The notes beneath the pieces are model-generated. The model saw only the letters and a program-made list of their open reading frames with translations, did no database searches and was not told where the DNA came from. From contig JAGPYM010000029.1 of the NCBI GenBank assembly GCA_020736575.1, positions 186,001-250,000 on the forward strand: a stretch of DNA of 64,000 nt. The letters are read 5' to 3'. This document shows, one piece after another, positions 10,928 to 22,969 of this stretch (position 1 is the stretch's first letter; each line of letters opens with the position of its first letter). The translations under genes and the position numbers were made by a program. The DNA comes from Thelonectria olida (Eukaryota > Ascomycota > Sordariomycetes > Hypocreales > Nectriaceae).

Positions 10928-11818
10928 CTATTTCCCCCAGTTACGAGAATAATAACTGGAAATGTCACGTACATACTGGATATCAATAGCAGACCCAATT
11001 GACAAATGCGCAGCATCAAGCATCCGGTCCCTTGCCGCGGCGTCCGATGTATCCTTGAGAATTGGCAGCAGTGAACTAGCAACAGCACAACAAAGGCGTC
11101 TGCTCGCTGACTCACCCGCATCGTCCTTTCGAAGCTGTTGATCTTCCTGCGAAGAGAGTTTATAATCACAACACTGCAAGGTGGAGAGAAGAGCAAACAA
11201 AGGATATATCTGATAAAGTGTCTTCTCCACTGAGCAAGTTCTCGATGAGAGCTTGTAGGAACCTGGATCTGAATTTCGGATGATGTCCGGTAGATGTTGC
11301 AGTGCGTGCGATATTGAAATGTCATCCAGGGTAAATATACCTGAGGAAGTACCAATGCAGTGCCTCCGGAAAGGATCAAGGTAGCTTCTCTCTTCGTTTG
11401 ATAAAAGTCGAGCGTTGAGTCTAACATTGATACAATTGTCACTAATCCAGTGAAGACGACAAAAAGCAAAGTGTATAAGTGAGCAGTCGAGGAGCCGCGT
11501 CGCAAAGCAGAAAATCCTATGCCGTCTCGATATGCAAACCACCGAACTAGAATGGCTGACCCGATGCTCTCCGACGCGCTTGTCAGTGGACTATTTGCTT
11601 TCTGGTTTAAGTAATACTTGCGAGCAAAGAGTAGGAGACGCATGACCCAATGATGAATTCCATTGCATCCAATTCGGGGTGGTTGAACACACAGGACAAA
11701 TCAGCCTTATTATCAGTCAGGTCACGGCGCATTTTGGCCCTGGTCTAGTCGCCATGTAGGTACTTACGAGCAGTGGAACGAGATTCGAGAAAATGGCATT
11801 TATAAGTCCGTTAATCAT
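10928..11818 (-). pseudogene. Probable decayed gene of unknown family
   Basis: Coding-like pieces are visible on the minus strand. Exon 1 begins at ATG 11818 (MINGLINAIFSNLVPLL); a canonical GTAAGT intron at 11706-11767 leads to exon 2, which ends in TAA near 11607. Downstream, a different frame (about 11590 to 10928) reads DDISISHALQHLPDII, later RRLCCAVASSLLPILKD, with helical, protein-like composition. I found no clean splice that joins the second piece to the first. A third frame over the same stretch has a hydrophobic run. The piece borders the AT-rich block and may be degraded. No family recognised. Confidence 0.35.
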
Positions 11819-12374
11819 TGGCGCCGCCTCTCCATCCTCGCTGAAAGCGGAGCGGTAGGATCTTCAACAGAAACAACGAGCAGCTTGGTTAAGGGTATGA
11901 TGGCTAGAACTTTGTAACAAAGATGACGGCGTCGTCCAAGTTGAGAGCCTTACCAGCCAGCCAGGGAGATGGGCAGAAAAACAAGGAACCAAAACAATGA
12001 CCACGCAGTCGGAAAGGACCATCGCACCCACCATCTGTGGTCCAGCGAGCGAGGAATGACTCGGTTTAGCCGTGAGGCGGCGTCGGATGGACGCATTCTG
12101 GTGTTTCAAGCGATGATTAAGGTGCAAAGAGTCGTCCGCTTGATGACATCAGATGAAGTGATTCGATTTTGGGGAGATGCTGCAATCCAATGCCATTGGC
12201 AGTCACTTCGTGGCTGAGCGTAAGCATTGCGCTGCCTAATCGATCGGAGAGCCAATAGCTGCATCTTGTTTCGTTTCTTTTGATCCCCGCAGCTCTTCAG
12301 GTTCCTTATTCATACGGGCCAACACCTTCTCCCCAAGCTCGACCCAACACACGCCCACGACCCTCAATAGGACC

Positions 12375-15319
12375 ATGGCCGAAGCATTCGCCGGGCTTTC
12401 CATAGCCGCAAACATTGTGCAGTTCACCGAGTATGCCTTGGCTCTGGTCTCAGACTGCCGCGAAATCTACGAGTCGGCAGATGGAGCCAGGCAGGAAAAC
12501 CTGGAACTCGAAACGGTGATACAGTCCATTCACGATCGGCACAGCTGCATGAAAACAGCCTGTAACGGCACTAGTGGGCAGGGCCCCCTAAGAAAATCCT
12601 TAAGCTTGTAGAGTCCTGTGAGCCTTCCATAAACAGCCTCATAAGCACCCTGGAGAAGCTCAAGGCTACGAACAAGTCACGATTCCCCAAACTAGGCAGC
12701 TTGCGCGCCGCCATTGTGGCCTCATGCTATGGCAACACCCTCCGTGGCCTGGAGAAGCGCCTGTTGGCCATAGAAGAGGAGGTCAGCCGAGAAATGATCA
12801 AGATACTGACGTAGGATGTTTCATTTCTAGACATTCCCATGGGCTAACTCTCGACAGCGACAAACAATCGGATGCAATGTTGTCACTGAGACATTTAGAG
12901 GAGATAATCGAGCAGGGGCACCAAAAAACAGACAACCGACTAAGCACGGTGAAGGGCGAACTGATGAGAAACGCCACGCAGTTATCCGCGACGCAGATTG
13001 AGTCCAACGATAGGGGTTTCGCACAAGTCATTTTCAAAGTAGAGGAACTTCTTAAGGAGGTAAAGGAGGTGGGAAGCGATCAAATATTCCTCGACTCGCT
13101 TAACTTTGAAGATTTGAGAGAACGAGAATACAGAATCAAAGATGCAGGTGTGACAACTCTCGACTGGATCTTCAATCAACCGCAGACAAACTACTTGGAC
13201 TGGCTTACGTCGAGGAATGACGTGTACTGGGTACAGGGCAAGGAAAGTGATCAAAAATCTCCCGATTCAAGCTTTCAAACGCTGATACTATTCGTAGGCC
13301 GGAAGTGGAAAGTCTACGCTGATGAAGTATGTTTGCCAACACCACTCAACGAAGAAAGCTCTCCAGGAATGGGCCGGCTCTTATCGCTTGGTAACAGCAC
13401 AGTTCTTCTTCTGGAACTCGGGTCTGCCGATGCAAAAGTCGCAAAGGGGCCTCTTGCAAAGCCTCCTCTACCAGATTTTCTGCAGTTACCGGCCGTTGAT
13501 CCGACTCGTTCGACCCGAGCACAGCCCGACTCACTGGACTTTGGAAGAGCTTTTTAACCTGGTTCGCAAGGTCGTGGCACGGGGCACTTCAACAACAAAG
13601 TACTGCTTCTTCATTGACGGCTTGGACGAGTATGAAGGCGAGGTAGAGAACATCGTGTCCGCCGTGAAGAGCCTTGGGTCGTTGCCAACCGTCAAGCTAT
13701 GCGTCTCGAGTCGACCCTGGAACTCATTCACTGCAGCCTTTGATCGGGAGGGTTACAATTTGGTGCTACAGCACTTCACCAAACAAGACATGATCAACTA
13801 CACGAAACAAGAGTTTCTAGGGAACGAAATCTTTCGGCAACTGTCACAGGCTGACCAGCAATTTCATCAACTTCCAGCCATGGTCGCTACAAAAGCCGAG
13901 GGTGTCTGGCTGTGGGCATTTCTCGTCATCCGCAATCTTCTTGGCGAGCTTTCAGGCCATGTCACCTTTCAGGACGTAAAGGAGAAGCTCGAGAGTCTCC
14001 CGGGAGAGCTGGAAGACTACTACGACCGGATACTAGCAAAGCTGAATCCGGTGGACCGCATCGAGGCCGACAAGATTTTATTGATTGCGATAGATGCAGC
14101 CAAGCCGCTTCCTGTTTCCGCTCTGTCGTGGATCACTCAGAGCTATAAGGACCCCTGGCTTGCCATTTCGTCACCGATTGAACCCATCTCTGCGGCGTAC
14201 ATCGAGCAAACATGCACCACCTGGCGCACATTACTCGGTAACCGCTGCGGAGACCTATTGGAGATCCACCGCTTCTCATCCGATGTGCCCCTTCTGAACC
14301 ACAGGGTTGATTTCTTGCACCGAACTGTCAGAGACTACCTTACCGCCTCTTATCAGCAGACACTCCGTCGACGCGTCTCGGATGATTTCAAAACCAACCA
14401 CATTTTGTGCAGGATTATGCTCAGGCTACTCAAGGGTCTCAACGTGGACAGCAATGCCGTGGAGATGAAGATGATAGCAGTCCTGTCGATCGTTGACGAG
14501 TTTCTATATTACTCCCGGGAACTCGACCTGATGGGTGAGGTGGATACCGATCTTGTCGACGACGTCGATCTCGTTGTTTCGGAGTACTGTCGAAATCACA
14601 AAAACCACTGGACTAATGCCCGACCAACGCCTCATGACGAGTATTTTGAAGAGTTTGGACAATGCACCTTCTATGCTCTTGCAATCCAGTCGAAGCTCAG
14701 TGGCTACATCTCGGCAAAGCTAGATGCGTATCCGGGTGCACTGAGGGACAAACTCGCCCGTCCACTTCTCGACTATGCTCTGCGGCCATCACGCGAGGTG
14801 GATTTCGAGTTTCCGTTTGAAATTCAGAGACAAGATTCACCCATGCGCACGGAAATCAAGATCATCAAAGCACTCCTGGATCGCGGAGCAGACGTCAACC
14901 AGAAGATATACCTGTACTCTGACCCCCACGGCGAGACGCCGACGGTCTGGTCCCTATTCCTACGCTTCTGCTACACCAATCGCGGGGGGGTTCACCCCTC
15001 CGTGCTGCAGTCATGGTACCGTGCATGTGAGCTTCTAATACAACACGGCGCCAGCCCTCATCTAAAGACTGTGTTTGAGGACCGGTCGATATCCGGGACG
15101 GCGACGTTGCGGAGGGGAGTCACATATACGTTGACAGTTGCTGAAGTCCTCACAAGGGTGTTTCCCATCTTTAAAGCAAGATCGCTGGTCCAGCGTCTGG
15201 TCGATGCTCATTATAAGAAGTGCAGAACGAGTTGGGGCTACTGGGTATGGTGGAACTTATCTTTGGCCAAGTGGGAGAGAGAACAGATGGCAGCTCTTCG
15301 GGAGCCGGTTTCATCTTGA
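12375..15319 (+). CDS. STAND NTPase (NACHT, NLR-like) with disrupted exon structure
   Basis: The N-terminus (MAEAFAGLSIAANIVQFTEY) is the usual start of fungal NACHT proteins. Coding continues in another frame from about 12590 (ILKLVESCEPSINSLI...), across a clean intron at 12811-12857, then a coiled-coil-like linker to YWVQGK. The NACHT core starts at 13298 with AGSGKSTLMKYV (Walker A), then YCFFIDGLDEYEG (Walker B), KLCVSSRPWN (sensor I) and VDFLHRTVRDYL. The C-terminal part has only two ankyrin-like remnants (ALLDRGADVN, LLIQHGASPH). Two anomalies: a frame break by the C5 run near 12584-12588 that one extra base would repair, and an apparent 55-base intron 13243-13297 whose donor reads GAAAGT where GTAAGT is expected, cutting the P-loop. 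Family role: ligand-triggered oligomerisation in non-self recognition. The gene may be inactive. Confidence 0.75.
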
Positions 15320-15507
15320 GCTTTGTATTCCGAGGCCATAATAAAGAAATGTACCTGACTGTGCCAAGTTGGATACTTTGGGCGTACACTTTCCAAGGAA
15401 CCTGCAGGACACTGTTTCTTTTGTAAATCACCATCTCCTTAAACGAACTCGAGGTCTCGCTGAATACCAGGAAGACTGGATTAAGTCAAGTGTTAAAACT
15501 TTGAGTT

Positions 15508-18021
15508 TCATACATTAGGACGAACACGTATGATACAATACAACTTGTCCCTTCTTTGCTCCAAACCCAGCTGTTCAACACATCGATGCCCCATGTCAAG
15601 GCTTTGCATGTTCTGGCTCCAGCCCTGCCAATCAAAGTTCTCTCCCAGCATGTCTGCATCATCCACATCATCCTCCAAGCCAGCCTCCATTGGCATGAAA
15701 AGATCAGATCTTTGGCAGTGTTGGAGGTGCCATAGCAACTTGGCCGTATTCGGGCGACCATGTCATGGTCGTGGAGTTCTCAGTCTGTTGTGCCATCACA
15801 CATGCCTCTTTAATCTCGTTCATCTTGTCTTCCGCCCCTGAAAATAGCCCAAATCAGGTATTCACAGGACCCGCACGCTCATCAAGATCCAATCGTCGAG
15901 CCTCATCGAGGTTACCTCTTAGGCGAGCGATTTCTTTAGTTCAATGCTCCACAGCCCGAGCAAAGAGTTTCTTCAAAGGGAGGACCAAGGCAACGTGATC
16001 TTGGTCTCTTAAGAACTGGCTCAACTTCCCATCACGATGTAAAGCCTGCCAGCCGCGCTCAACAAGAGGCGTCCACGGACGCTGGCGAGTTTCAATCAGG
16101 TAGTAGGCTATTGCGTGCCAGTCGGTGTATGTCATGCACAGCATCTATATGGAGCCAAGTCAAGGTCGGTGCTAAGGATGGCTGAGTACTCCATTATTTC
16201 GATAGCCCCAATGTAGATTCGGTGGCGACCTTCTTCAGCAGGCTCGCTATCAAAGCCAGGAAACAGCTTCGGCTGGTAGATGATAAGACAAATCTTAGCT
16301 ATGATTAACCTTGCTATTATCGAGGCTGCCCTGTATAGAGGCTCAATCTTTTGATCCATGATGGGCTTGAAGAATTTGGTCTCGATATTTTGGCATCCCT
16401 TGCAGAGGAGTTTCTCCCAGTCAGCAAGGCTTTCAATCCTTAGACCTATGTCCCGAAGTTCTGATGGCAATTCCATCGTAGACAAAGCTTGCTAGACACG
16501 TCTGTTAAGAGAACAGGTTTCATAGCGAATTACGACGACAGCGCAGTCAGACTTGCCCTCTCGCGGCCTCGGAAACTCTGTTATATCTGGGCTGATATAA
16601 GCATCGTTAATGTTACTCGGCATAAGAGTATCATGGCTCGAGTCGCTGATCATGAGATCAGTCCTGAGTTCTTCGGAAGATCGAAGATCGAGGATAAGCA
16701 ATTGCCACCAGATACGCCTCCTCATCTCAGTCTCGAATGGACCCATTCTGAGATGAATTCCATCGCGATGGAAGCCCAGACCTCGAGCGAGGTGAATCAA
16801 TAGCCCTGCAATGGACCAGCAGTATCGACTTTCATCGTGCCGCCTTAGGACGACGAGAAAGATCGGAAAAGCCTGTAGGATCGTAATATTTGAAGTCTGG
16901 ATAAAATTCGACTTTGAGAGGGCTTGCTCAAAGGCAAAGCGGTATTGAGTGAGAAGGTTGTTCTTCGTTGTGCCGAAATTGGTTTGTACCTTGGCGGCAA
17001 GGTGAGGGAATTTCCGGGTATTGTAGATCTATTGGACTCACCTCTTCAGCATCGAGGGATATAATAGCCGCATAGTAAATAGCGAATACGAGACCCTCTT
17101 GTGCTGCTGTGAGATTGGCCGGGTTTCTTCTGGCATCTCGAAAGACAGCTTCAACGGAGGGAACATGAACCACTTTGATAAGCGGCTCAAGGTTTTCCTG
17201 GTAGATATACCACAAATACGGGATGTAAGATGGCAATGGGTGATATTTTGTCAAGTCAATATCTGTCGAATAACGTCTGAGAATCAAGTTATGGTAGCTT
17301 ATCGAAGGGGTAAGCACCCGAACAGGAGAGGCTTCGGATATTTCTTCATCATCAGAGACGTCTGAGCCATTTTCGGCAGAATCTTGGGCGTCCCAGCGTA
17401 TCAGGTTTATCTGTTGCAGTTAGCTGTACCGAGTATGCCTAGGAGTAGCCGTTGATCTTACGGTATCGATAAGCTTCATCCAAGATTGGTTACTGGCATG
17501 TCCTCGAATCCTGATGTCTTGAGTCAAGGGCAGACGTCCGAACCGCTGTTGGGAGCGTTTCTCTGGGCCCGCGTCGCTTTTGTCGCTGACGGAGCCGTTC
17601 TCCATTAGGCAGCTATTTTGGCTGTCGGACACACTCGAGTGGGATACTAGCTGATAGTGTCGGCAAAGGCATCGCGGTCGGTTTGGCGATGGTGACGTGC
17701 TGCTCGGCCAGTGGTGAAGATGCAAGGAACCAGGGCCCGTTTGCAGTTGAGACAAGGCATCTGCTTGTCACAGCGTACCTTGCGGCGTCGGCAAGCCACA
17801 CAAGCCGGAGCTCTCAAGACATATTGTGGTTGCGTGGGGAGTATTTGGACGTTTACGGGGGCCGTCTGATGAACGACGGCATTGCCAATCGCTTGTGTTG
17901 GCTGACTGGGGCTTGAGCTTTCTCGTTGTGAATTTGACTGCAATTCCTGGTTTGGCAATATTTGCTGAGTTGTCTCACCTAGCCCTGTTTCAGCTTCATT
18001 TCCCAGGCCAGTAGCGTGCAT
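15508..18021 (-). pseudogene. Zn2Cys6 transcription factor pseudogene
   Basis: The ATG at 18021 opens a Gln/Pro/Ser leader and an intact zinc cluster (CVACRRRKVRCDKQMPCLNC, then KRALVPC). Further on, the fungal-specific regulator domain is plain: LPSYIPYLWYIYQ, an NAARGLGF-like helix (HLARGLGFHRDG) and RRRIWWQLLILD. Introns near 17410-17460, 16987-17040 and in the C-terminal part are canonical. The frame is broken repeatedly: a shift near 17650 just after the zinc cluster (a weak intron could also explain it), an in-frame TAG at 16492-16494, a shift near 16141-16146, an in-frame TGA at 15941-15943 and a shift near 15715 before the acidic C-terminal tail (EAGLEDDVDDADMLGENFDW). With so many lesions it cannot make a full regulator, though a short zinc-cluster peptide remains possible. 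Confidence 0.7.
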
Positions 18022-18290
18022 AGTATCTCAGACAAACAAGGTGACACAAAGAAGGGGGGCCGGTTTAAACAATGAGCAGTGTAGAGGTCAATCAGAAATT
18101 ATTGCAGGGCCGGTGTTGACTGAATTACGACAAATGTGGCGAGGAGGTTGTGCTCAACGAAGAATGAAAAGTCGGAAGATGTCAGATGCTTGGCCCGATA
18201 AGAACCCCAGCTGCCGACAATAGACCCGGAATGGGACGACACTACCTATCGGGTCTGTTCTCCCTTTTGTCTCTTGAGGACCTAAGAATA

Positions 18291-19283
18291 CTACATAGTT
18301 AAGCTGTGGTGGTGTGTCGACTTGCCCAACAGGCCGACTGAAATGGAGAGATTTGTGGCGTCCATATGGAACATTGCATCCATCATTGCCCCAAGGGATG
18401 GCCACATTTTATGACCACACCCCTCTGTTTGGAGATACTTCGGAAGGATTTTCCATCCATCTTGCGTACGCTTAAGTTCTCGACGAAGAGCCAGGAGCGA
18501 AGGCGGTGCTTGATCCGTTGCGAAGTTGGCCCGGCGGAAGCCCGTCTGTTGAAGCTCGGCGTGGAAGAGTTGCTTGGTGGGAGAAGAATTCCGCGACACC
18601 TTGAAGGCCCCTGATGCGTATGAGGCAACACTACCTTCTACATCCGCATCCACTGCTGAGGCCAGTCTCGGTGGTCGGGGAGTCGGATCATGGCATGCGG
18701 TCAGCTCGTCTTGGGCGTCTCTAGCTCGTTTGGACGGCGACGCTGACACGGGCGCGTTGTCAAGGCCGCGACCAGAGGTTGAGAGGGAGGGCGTAGGCAA
18801 GTGTTTGTATTCAACGGCGTCGCCGTCGGGGCTGTCGCAAGGATTGTCGTCGAGTCGCAGTCGCTTTCTGGGTCGTTTGAGGGCTCGATGTCGTCTTGGT
18901 GCTGCGGGACAGTTGAGAGCTAGCGAAAGATTCCGGCGGGATTGATGGCATGGCAGTCGTATTGCGGTAGAGGATTCGAGGACAGGCGAGGGCCGTTGGC
19001 GATGATGATGGCAATCGATGGTAATAGTCACGGTAATGGTAATAGTAATGGTGAAATGGTGATGATGACGTAGCGGCAATTGCGAGCCAAACAGAGGTTG
19101 CGCCGGGTGTGTTGGCCCGGCGATGGAACTGTGGGGCTGCGAACAACCAACAGTCCAGGGTAGGTAGGTAGGTCCCAATACAAACGCAGCCAGGCTTCGA
19201 AAGATTGTAAGAACAGAGATGGAGAACTTGAGGAATTGGGAGCTCTGAAAGGCTTTCAAGTGGAAAAGGGGTAATGTGGCCAT
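18291..19283 (-). pseudogene. N-terminal stub of a fungal PD-(D/E)XK nuclease-like domain protein
   Basis: A 330-codon frame on the minus strand. The part from about residue 130 on has the features of the poorly understood fungal PD-(D/E)XK nuclease-like family: a basic, proline-rich leader (KRPRKRLRLDD), LPTPSLSTS, a PTPRPPRLAS box, and the SRNSSPTKQL motif followed by ELQQTGFRRANF. The family continues with several hundred residues of nuclease-like fold; here coding character stops after KILPKYLQTEG and a TAA/TAG-rich stretch follows, so the catalytic part is missing. The first 100 codons, rich in His/Ile/Thr from a microsatellite, may be untranslated leader or artefact. Family assignment is by eye. 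Confidence 0.45.
19001..19072. repeat. Imperfect GATGATG / GGTAAT microsatellite
   Basis: Tandem, imperfect GATGATG and GGTAAT-type units (GGTAATGGTAATAGTAATGG, then GGTGATGATGACG). A short GGTA run follows at 19158-19173. It lies within the 5' part of the PD-(D/E)XK-like stub. Confidence 0.7.
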
Positions 19284-19639
19284 CCCATTAGTTTCTGGGC
19301 TGCCTGTTTCTTAAAAAGGAAGACTTAGCTCGGCCTCTACAGCACCATTTATCAACGGAGCAGCTTCGCCACGATTAGAAGCCCTTGTCTTAGCCACAAC
19401 CACGAGCCACAATCCATGCAACTTACACCCAGCACCTCACTTCCCCTCAGCTGACAGTCCCAGTAGAGCCTCCGATGGTCTGATCGAGCCGTCTATTGCA
19501 TCGTCCTACGTCCTTTGGATTATCACCGGTAAATGCGGCCAGCCTCGAATATAGTACGAATGCCCCGAAACTCTGTCAGCTAAGTTGGGCAATCCTGGCC
19601 CGATCGACAAAACATCGTCATCTCAACAACAGCGTCATC

Positions 19640-21077
19640 ATGGATCCAGGAACTATCCTCGGTATCCTCCACATCGTGAACAAATCGGTGCAGTTTCTCG
19701 CTGGGGTCGTCGAGACTCTGGTCGACGCTCCAAAGAGTCTCACCGCTGTCATCAACGAAACCAATCAGCTTCAAAAGCTCCTCGAGTTTCTTGCCGGAAT
19801 CCAGCGTGAGCTGCCACTCGCGGACCAACGTTTCCTCAATGACCAAGTCAGCACCGCAGACTGCAGAGTTACGGTCGAGGATCTATGGGGCCTCGTGCAG
19901 AAAATTCAGCCACTGAAGAGCGACAGTTCGGGTCTGGGTGATAAAATGAAGTTCACGGAGAGGATCAAGTGGCTTCTTAGTAAGAACAAAGTCGAGAAAC
20001 TTGTCGACCAGCTGTCCGAGCAGGTGGAACGGCTTCGGAGGCTGCTATCATCGTGAGCCATGATCCATTTCAACCCCCTGGCACTCTTAGCTCCTAACAC
20101 CTCATCAGGGAGCAGCTCGTCAACCTGAACAGAAAGGTGGATCAACTCCTCGAGGTCATTCTCCACCTCATGCCCAAGGTAGCATCTGGGAAGACTCTGG
20201 AGTTTGAGAGTGGCCCCGGTGTATTTTCTCCATACAAAGCGGAAGGCGTCATGTGGCACGGCCAGTTTCGCTGCAAGCCAGGCCAGGACACCTCGATGCC
20301 GTACTTCCGGGATAGAGTGAGGCTGGCGGACGCAGCATGGGGCGGAGACTGGGACAGGGTCAAGGCGCTACTTGACCACAGCCGCCATGAGCACAAGCAG
20401 AATTGGGTAAATTGTCAGAAAATATGTGAGCAATATCCTTAAGGTATTTATGCTTTCTTGATCACTAACGGTTTCCAGACAATGCGAATGAAACCGGGAA
20501 ACCCCCCAGCGGGTATACGCCTCTTCATCAAGCGGCGTGGCATGGCAACAAGGAAGTCGTACAGAGCTTGTTGGACAATGGAGCTTGGCGTAGGTCGAGA
20601 TCACCTACGAGTGAATCCCCGAGCTAACAACCGGAACTAGGACTTGCAAGAACCTTGCGCGATGGCAGCTCGTCCAAAGACAGCACGCCGCTAGACATCG
20701 CTCGAGATCACGGATGGGAGCATCTCTATGAGCTGCTCAGCCCCGTCATCAGGCGACCCATAAGCCACCGTGTACTGCAAGCCCTCCAAGATCGTCTGCA
20801 CGACCTCATTCGGCGGACGTATGGGAACGATCCGGAAGCTCACCTCGAATGCTTCTTCCTTCCAGAGTTGGAAATTTTGATGGAGTTTGACCAATCCAGG
20901 CTCTGGTTTCCTCTCAGTCCCGAGCTTCTGGATACAAGAGATGGCCTTGCAGTCCACGTTATCCTGGATAAGAATGAGTTGGTTGCTGTTATGCGCTGGG
21001 GCAGAGGAGAGCGAAAGAATTATCGTATTTCTGCTGCTGGTGTCCAAGAAATACACCAAGCTGTTGTCCTTCGTTAG
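19640..21077 (+). CDS. Ankyrin-repeat NLR-like protein with fungal death-fold-type N-terminus
   Basis: Four exons splice cleanly: 19640-20052, 20109-20425, 20479-20589 and 20641-21077, with GTGAGC, GTGAGC and GTAGGT donors and ATCAG, CCAG and CTAG acceptors. The frame is kept at all junctions. The N-terminal 140 residues (TILGILHIVNKSVQFLAGVV, LTAVINETNQLQKLLEFL) resemble the helical signalling domains that precede ankyrins or NACHT modules in fungal NLR-like proteins. A middle segment carries FRDRVRLADAAWGGDWDRVK, and two ankyrin repeats follow (SGYTPLHQAAWHGNKEVVQS; STPLDIARDHGWEHLYELL). The tail of about 110 residues (VLQALQDRLHDLIRRTY...) is of unknown fold. There is no NTPase domain, so this is a short architecture. 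It appears intact. Confidence 0.75.
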
Positions 21078-22969
21078 TATGCTTTTAGAGATTGCACATT
21101 ACTACCCACATAACCACGATGATGCCAGCTGCCCGGGCGAGATTAGCTTGTAGTGATATTAATCATAGTAATAAGGCATTCGGCTTCCTATTATGATTAG
21201 GCCTTAGGATTTGATTAGACTTGTGAAAGTTGTCAAAGTCTTCTGTGAGACGGCGTGAGATTCCATCCAGAACGTTGCAAATGCTGACGAGACGCGTCCG
21301 TCTGAGGCAGACCTTGACAAACGGGTCAGTAACAGTATTAACCTCAATCTTGACTTTTCCCCGGAGCCGTTGTTAGATCGAGTAAGGCTATTAATAAGGC
21401 AGTTTCGCTCGGGGAGCTAATACTCTATCCGTGAAAAGATTCAAGTTTGAATGGAGTTCACCATCGCCCCTTGGCGGGCACCAACCTACAATCCAGAGTC
21501 GAACGGACCGTCCTGATCGTCTGCTAGAATGGCATGTGAGTTGTGCAACTTCATTCTGAGGGCGTGTGTAAACGTAAGATACTAGAGGAGACAGAGATGG
21601 GGACGAAGTCTCTGAAAATTGCTCGGACCGCGCAGATTTTAGCAACGAATGTGTCATGGTCTCAATCCTGGGTACTGTAACACTCTGGCAGAAGTGAACT
21701 CAGGAAATTATAAGGGGTGATTGAACCAGTCTAGGTGATTTGATCCCTTTTTGTCGTTCGGGCCGAAGTCTTTGAGTTGTTATCAGAGGATCCGATCACT
21801 ATAGAAGCCCAGTTTCAAGAGAGTACGCATTAGGATCTCAGTAATGTCTGAACCTCTAGACCGCCGGGCGATAGCGTCCCAGACTGAAAGAATGATGCGC
21901 GCTTTTAGATTGTATTGACTTTTTGCTGTCGTGGTAGCCAACCTCGAACGAAGCTCGATTTTATCTTTATAAAATGTTCGCCGGCCCCGGTTCGGACATC
22001 ATTAGGGCGCCATGGCGTGGAGGGCCTAGGCATGAGAGGCAAGTGTGTGTTCCTTTTCATTCCATTCAGAGGAATTCAATTGCTGTTACCGTAGTATCTT
22101 AGGTATAAGTTGATCCCTCACATCACGAGTGTTCATCTAGCCAGGTTTCAACTTTGTCTTTGCCCCTTACGTCTGCCTTTTGACCATTGAAGCTATACTG
22201 GGTCTTGGTTAAAAAGGTCATACACAGCCGCTAGAAAGAACATTAAGATGGAACTCGCATACGAAGAATCTCATGTTTTGGGGAATCCGTGAGGGGCTGG
22301 GAGAAGAACTTCTCATGGAGGATCCGTCGGTTGGTGGATTGCTACTGAGTGGTTCATTGACGGCGGGGGCGTCGTATATCCTTTCATCTCCTCTCGAGAG
22401 AACCTCTCCGAAGACTTTGGGGGGGTCTATCAACCGGGCTCTCCCTGTGCTGGACTACCTGAACTCGGTCTGGAGCGATGGAGTTTTTGGAAGAACAGCG
22501 ACAGTGAGCTGTCAATCAACACCGAGATTCATTTTCCCTCAATGCCGTCATCGCTCAAAGTTCATTCATACGCCCTTAGATTTAAAGAGGCGTTCAGGAT
22601 AATGTTGGTGACAACTAAATAAGTGCCCATGTGTTGCTCTGTAGCGTCCCCTCGTTCTGTGTCGCTACGATATGATACGTGCAGTCCGCCTCTACCACCA
22701 GTTCGTAGCCATAATAATTATCCGCAAAGACCCTCAGTCGATAAGAATTCCAAGTATATCAGGCGTTTACTGGTTATTCAGTATCTTCTCCTTCACAGTC
22801 AATTACTCCAAACCCATGACTTAACATCCAGTTGTGATACTGGCTGTCCTCTGCGTCTTACTATTAGCACCCACCCAGGTCAGCCAGCAACTCAACAACA
22901 CCTATTCAAGCGACTTTGGTCTGATGAGGCTAGAATGAAGAGAGGGCACCGCTGCGTAGGATGCTCTTC
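21078..22969. other. Intergenic region, 1.9 kb
   Basis: Moderately AT-rich sequence without recognisable genes. One plus-strand frame at 22273-22602 starts with ATG but shows no family features, so I do not call it. No repeat or RNA gene was identified. Confidence 0.5.

Noticed and set aside
14984..14990. G7 run in the NACHT gene as a possible frameshift
   Set aside because: The frame stays open and sensible on both sides.
19001..19173. Short tandem units considered as a CRISPR-like array
   Set aside because: Units are contiguous and imperfect with no spacers, and the genome is fungal; it is a microsatellite.
22273..22602. 109-codon plus-strand frame
   Set aside because: No family features, no splice context, and a competing antisense frame of equal quality.
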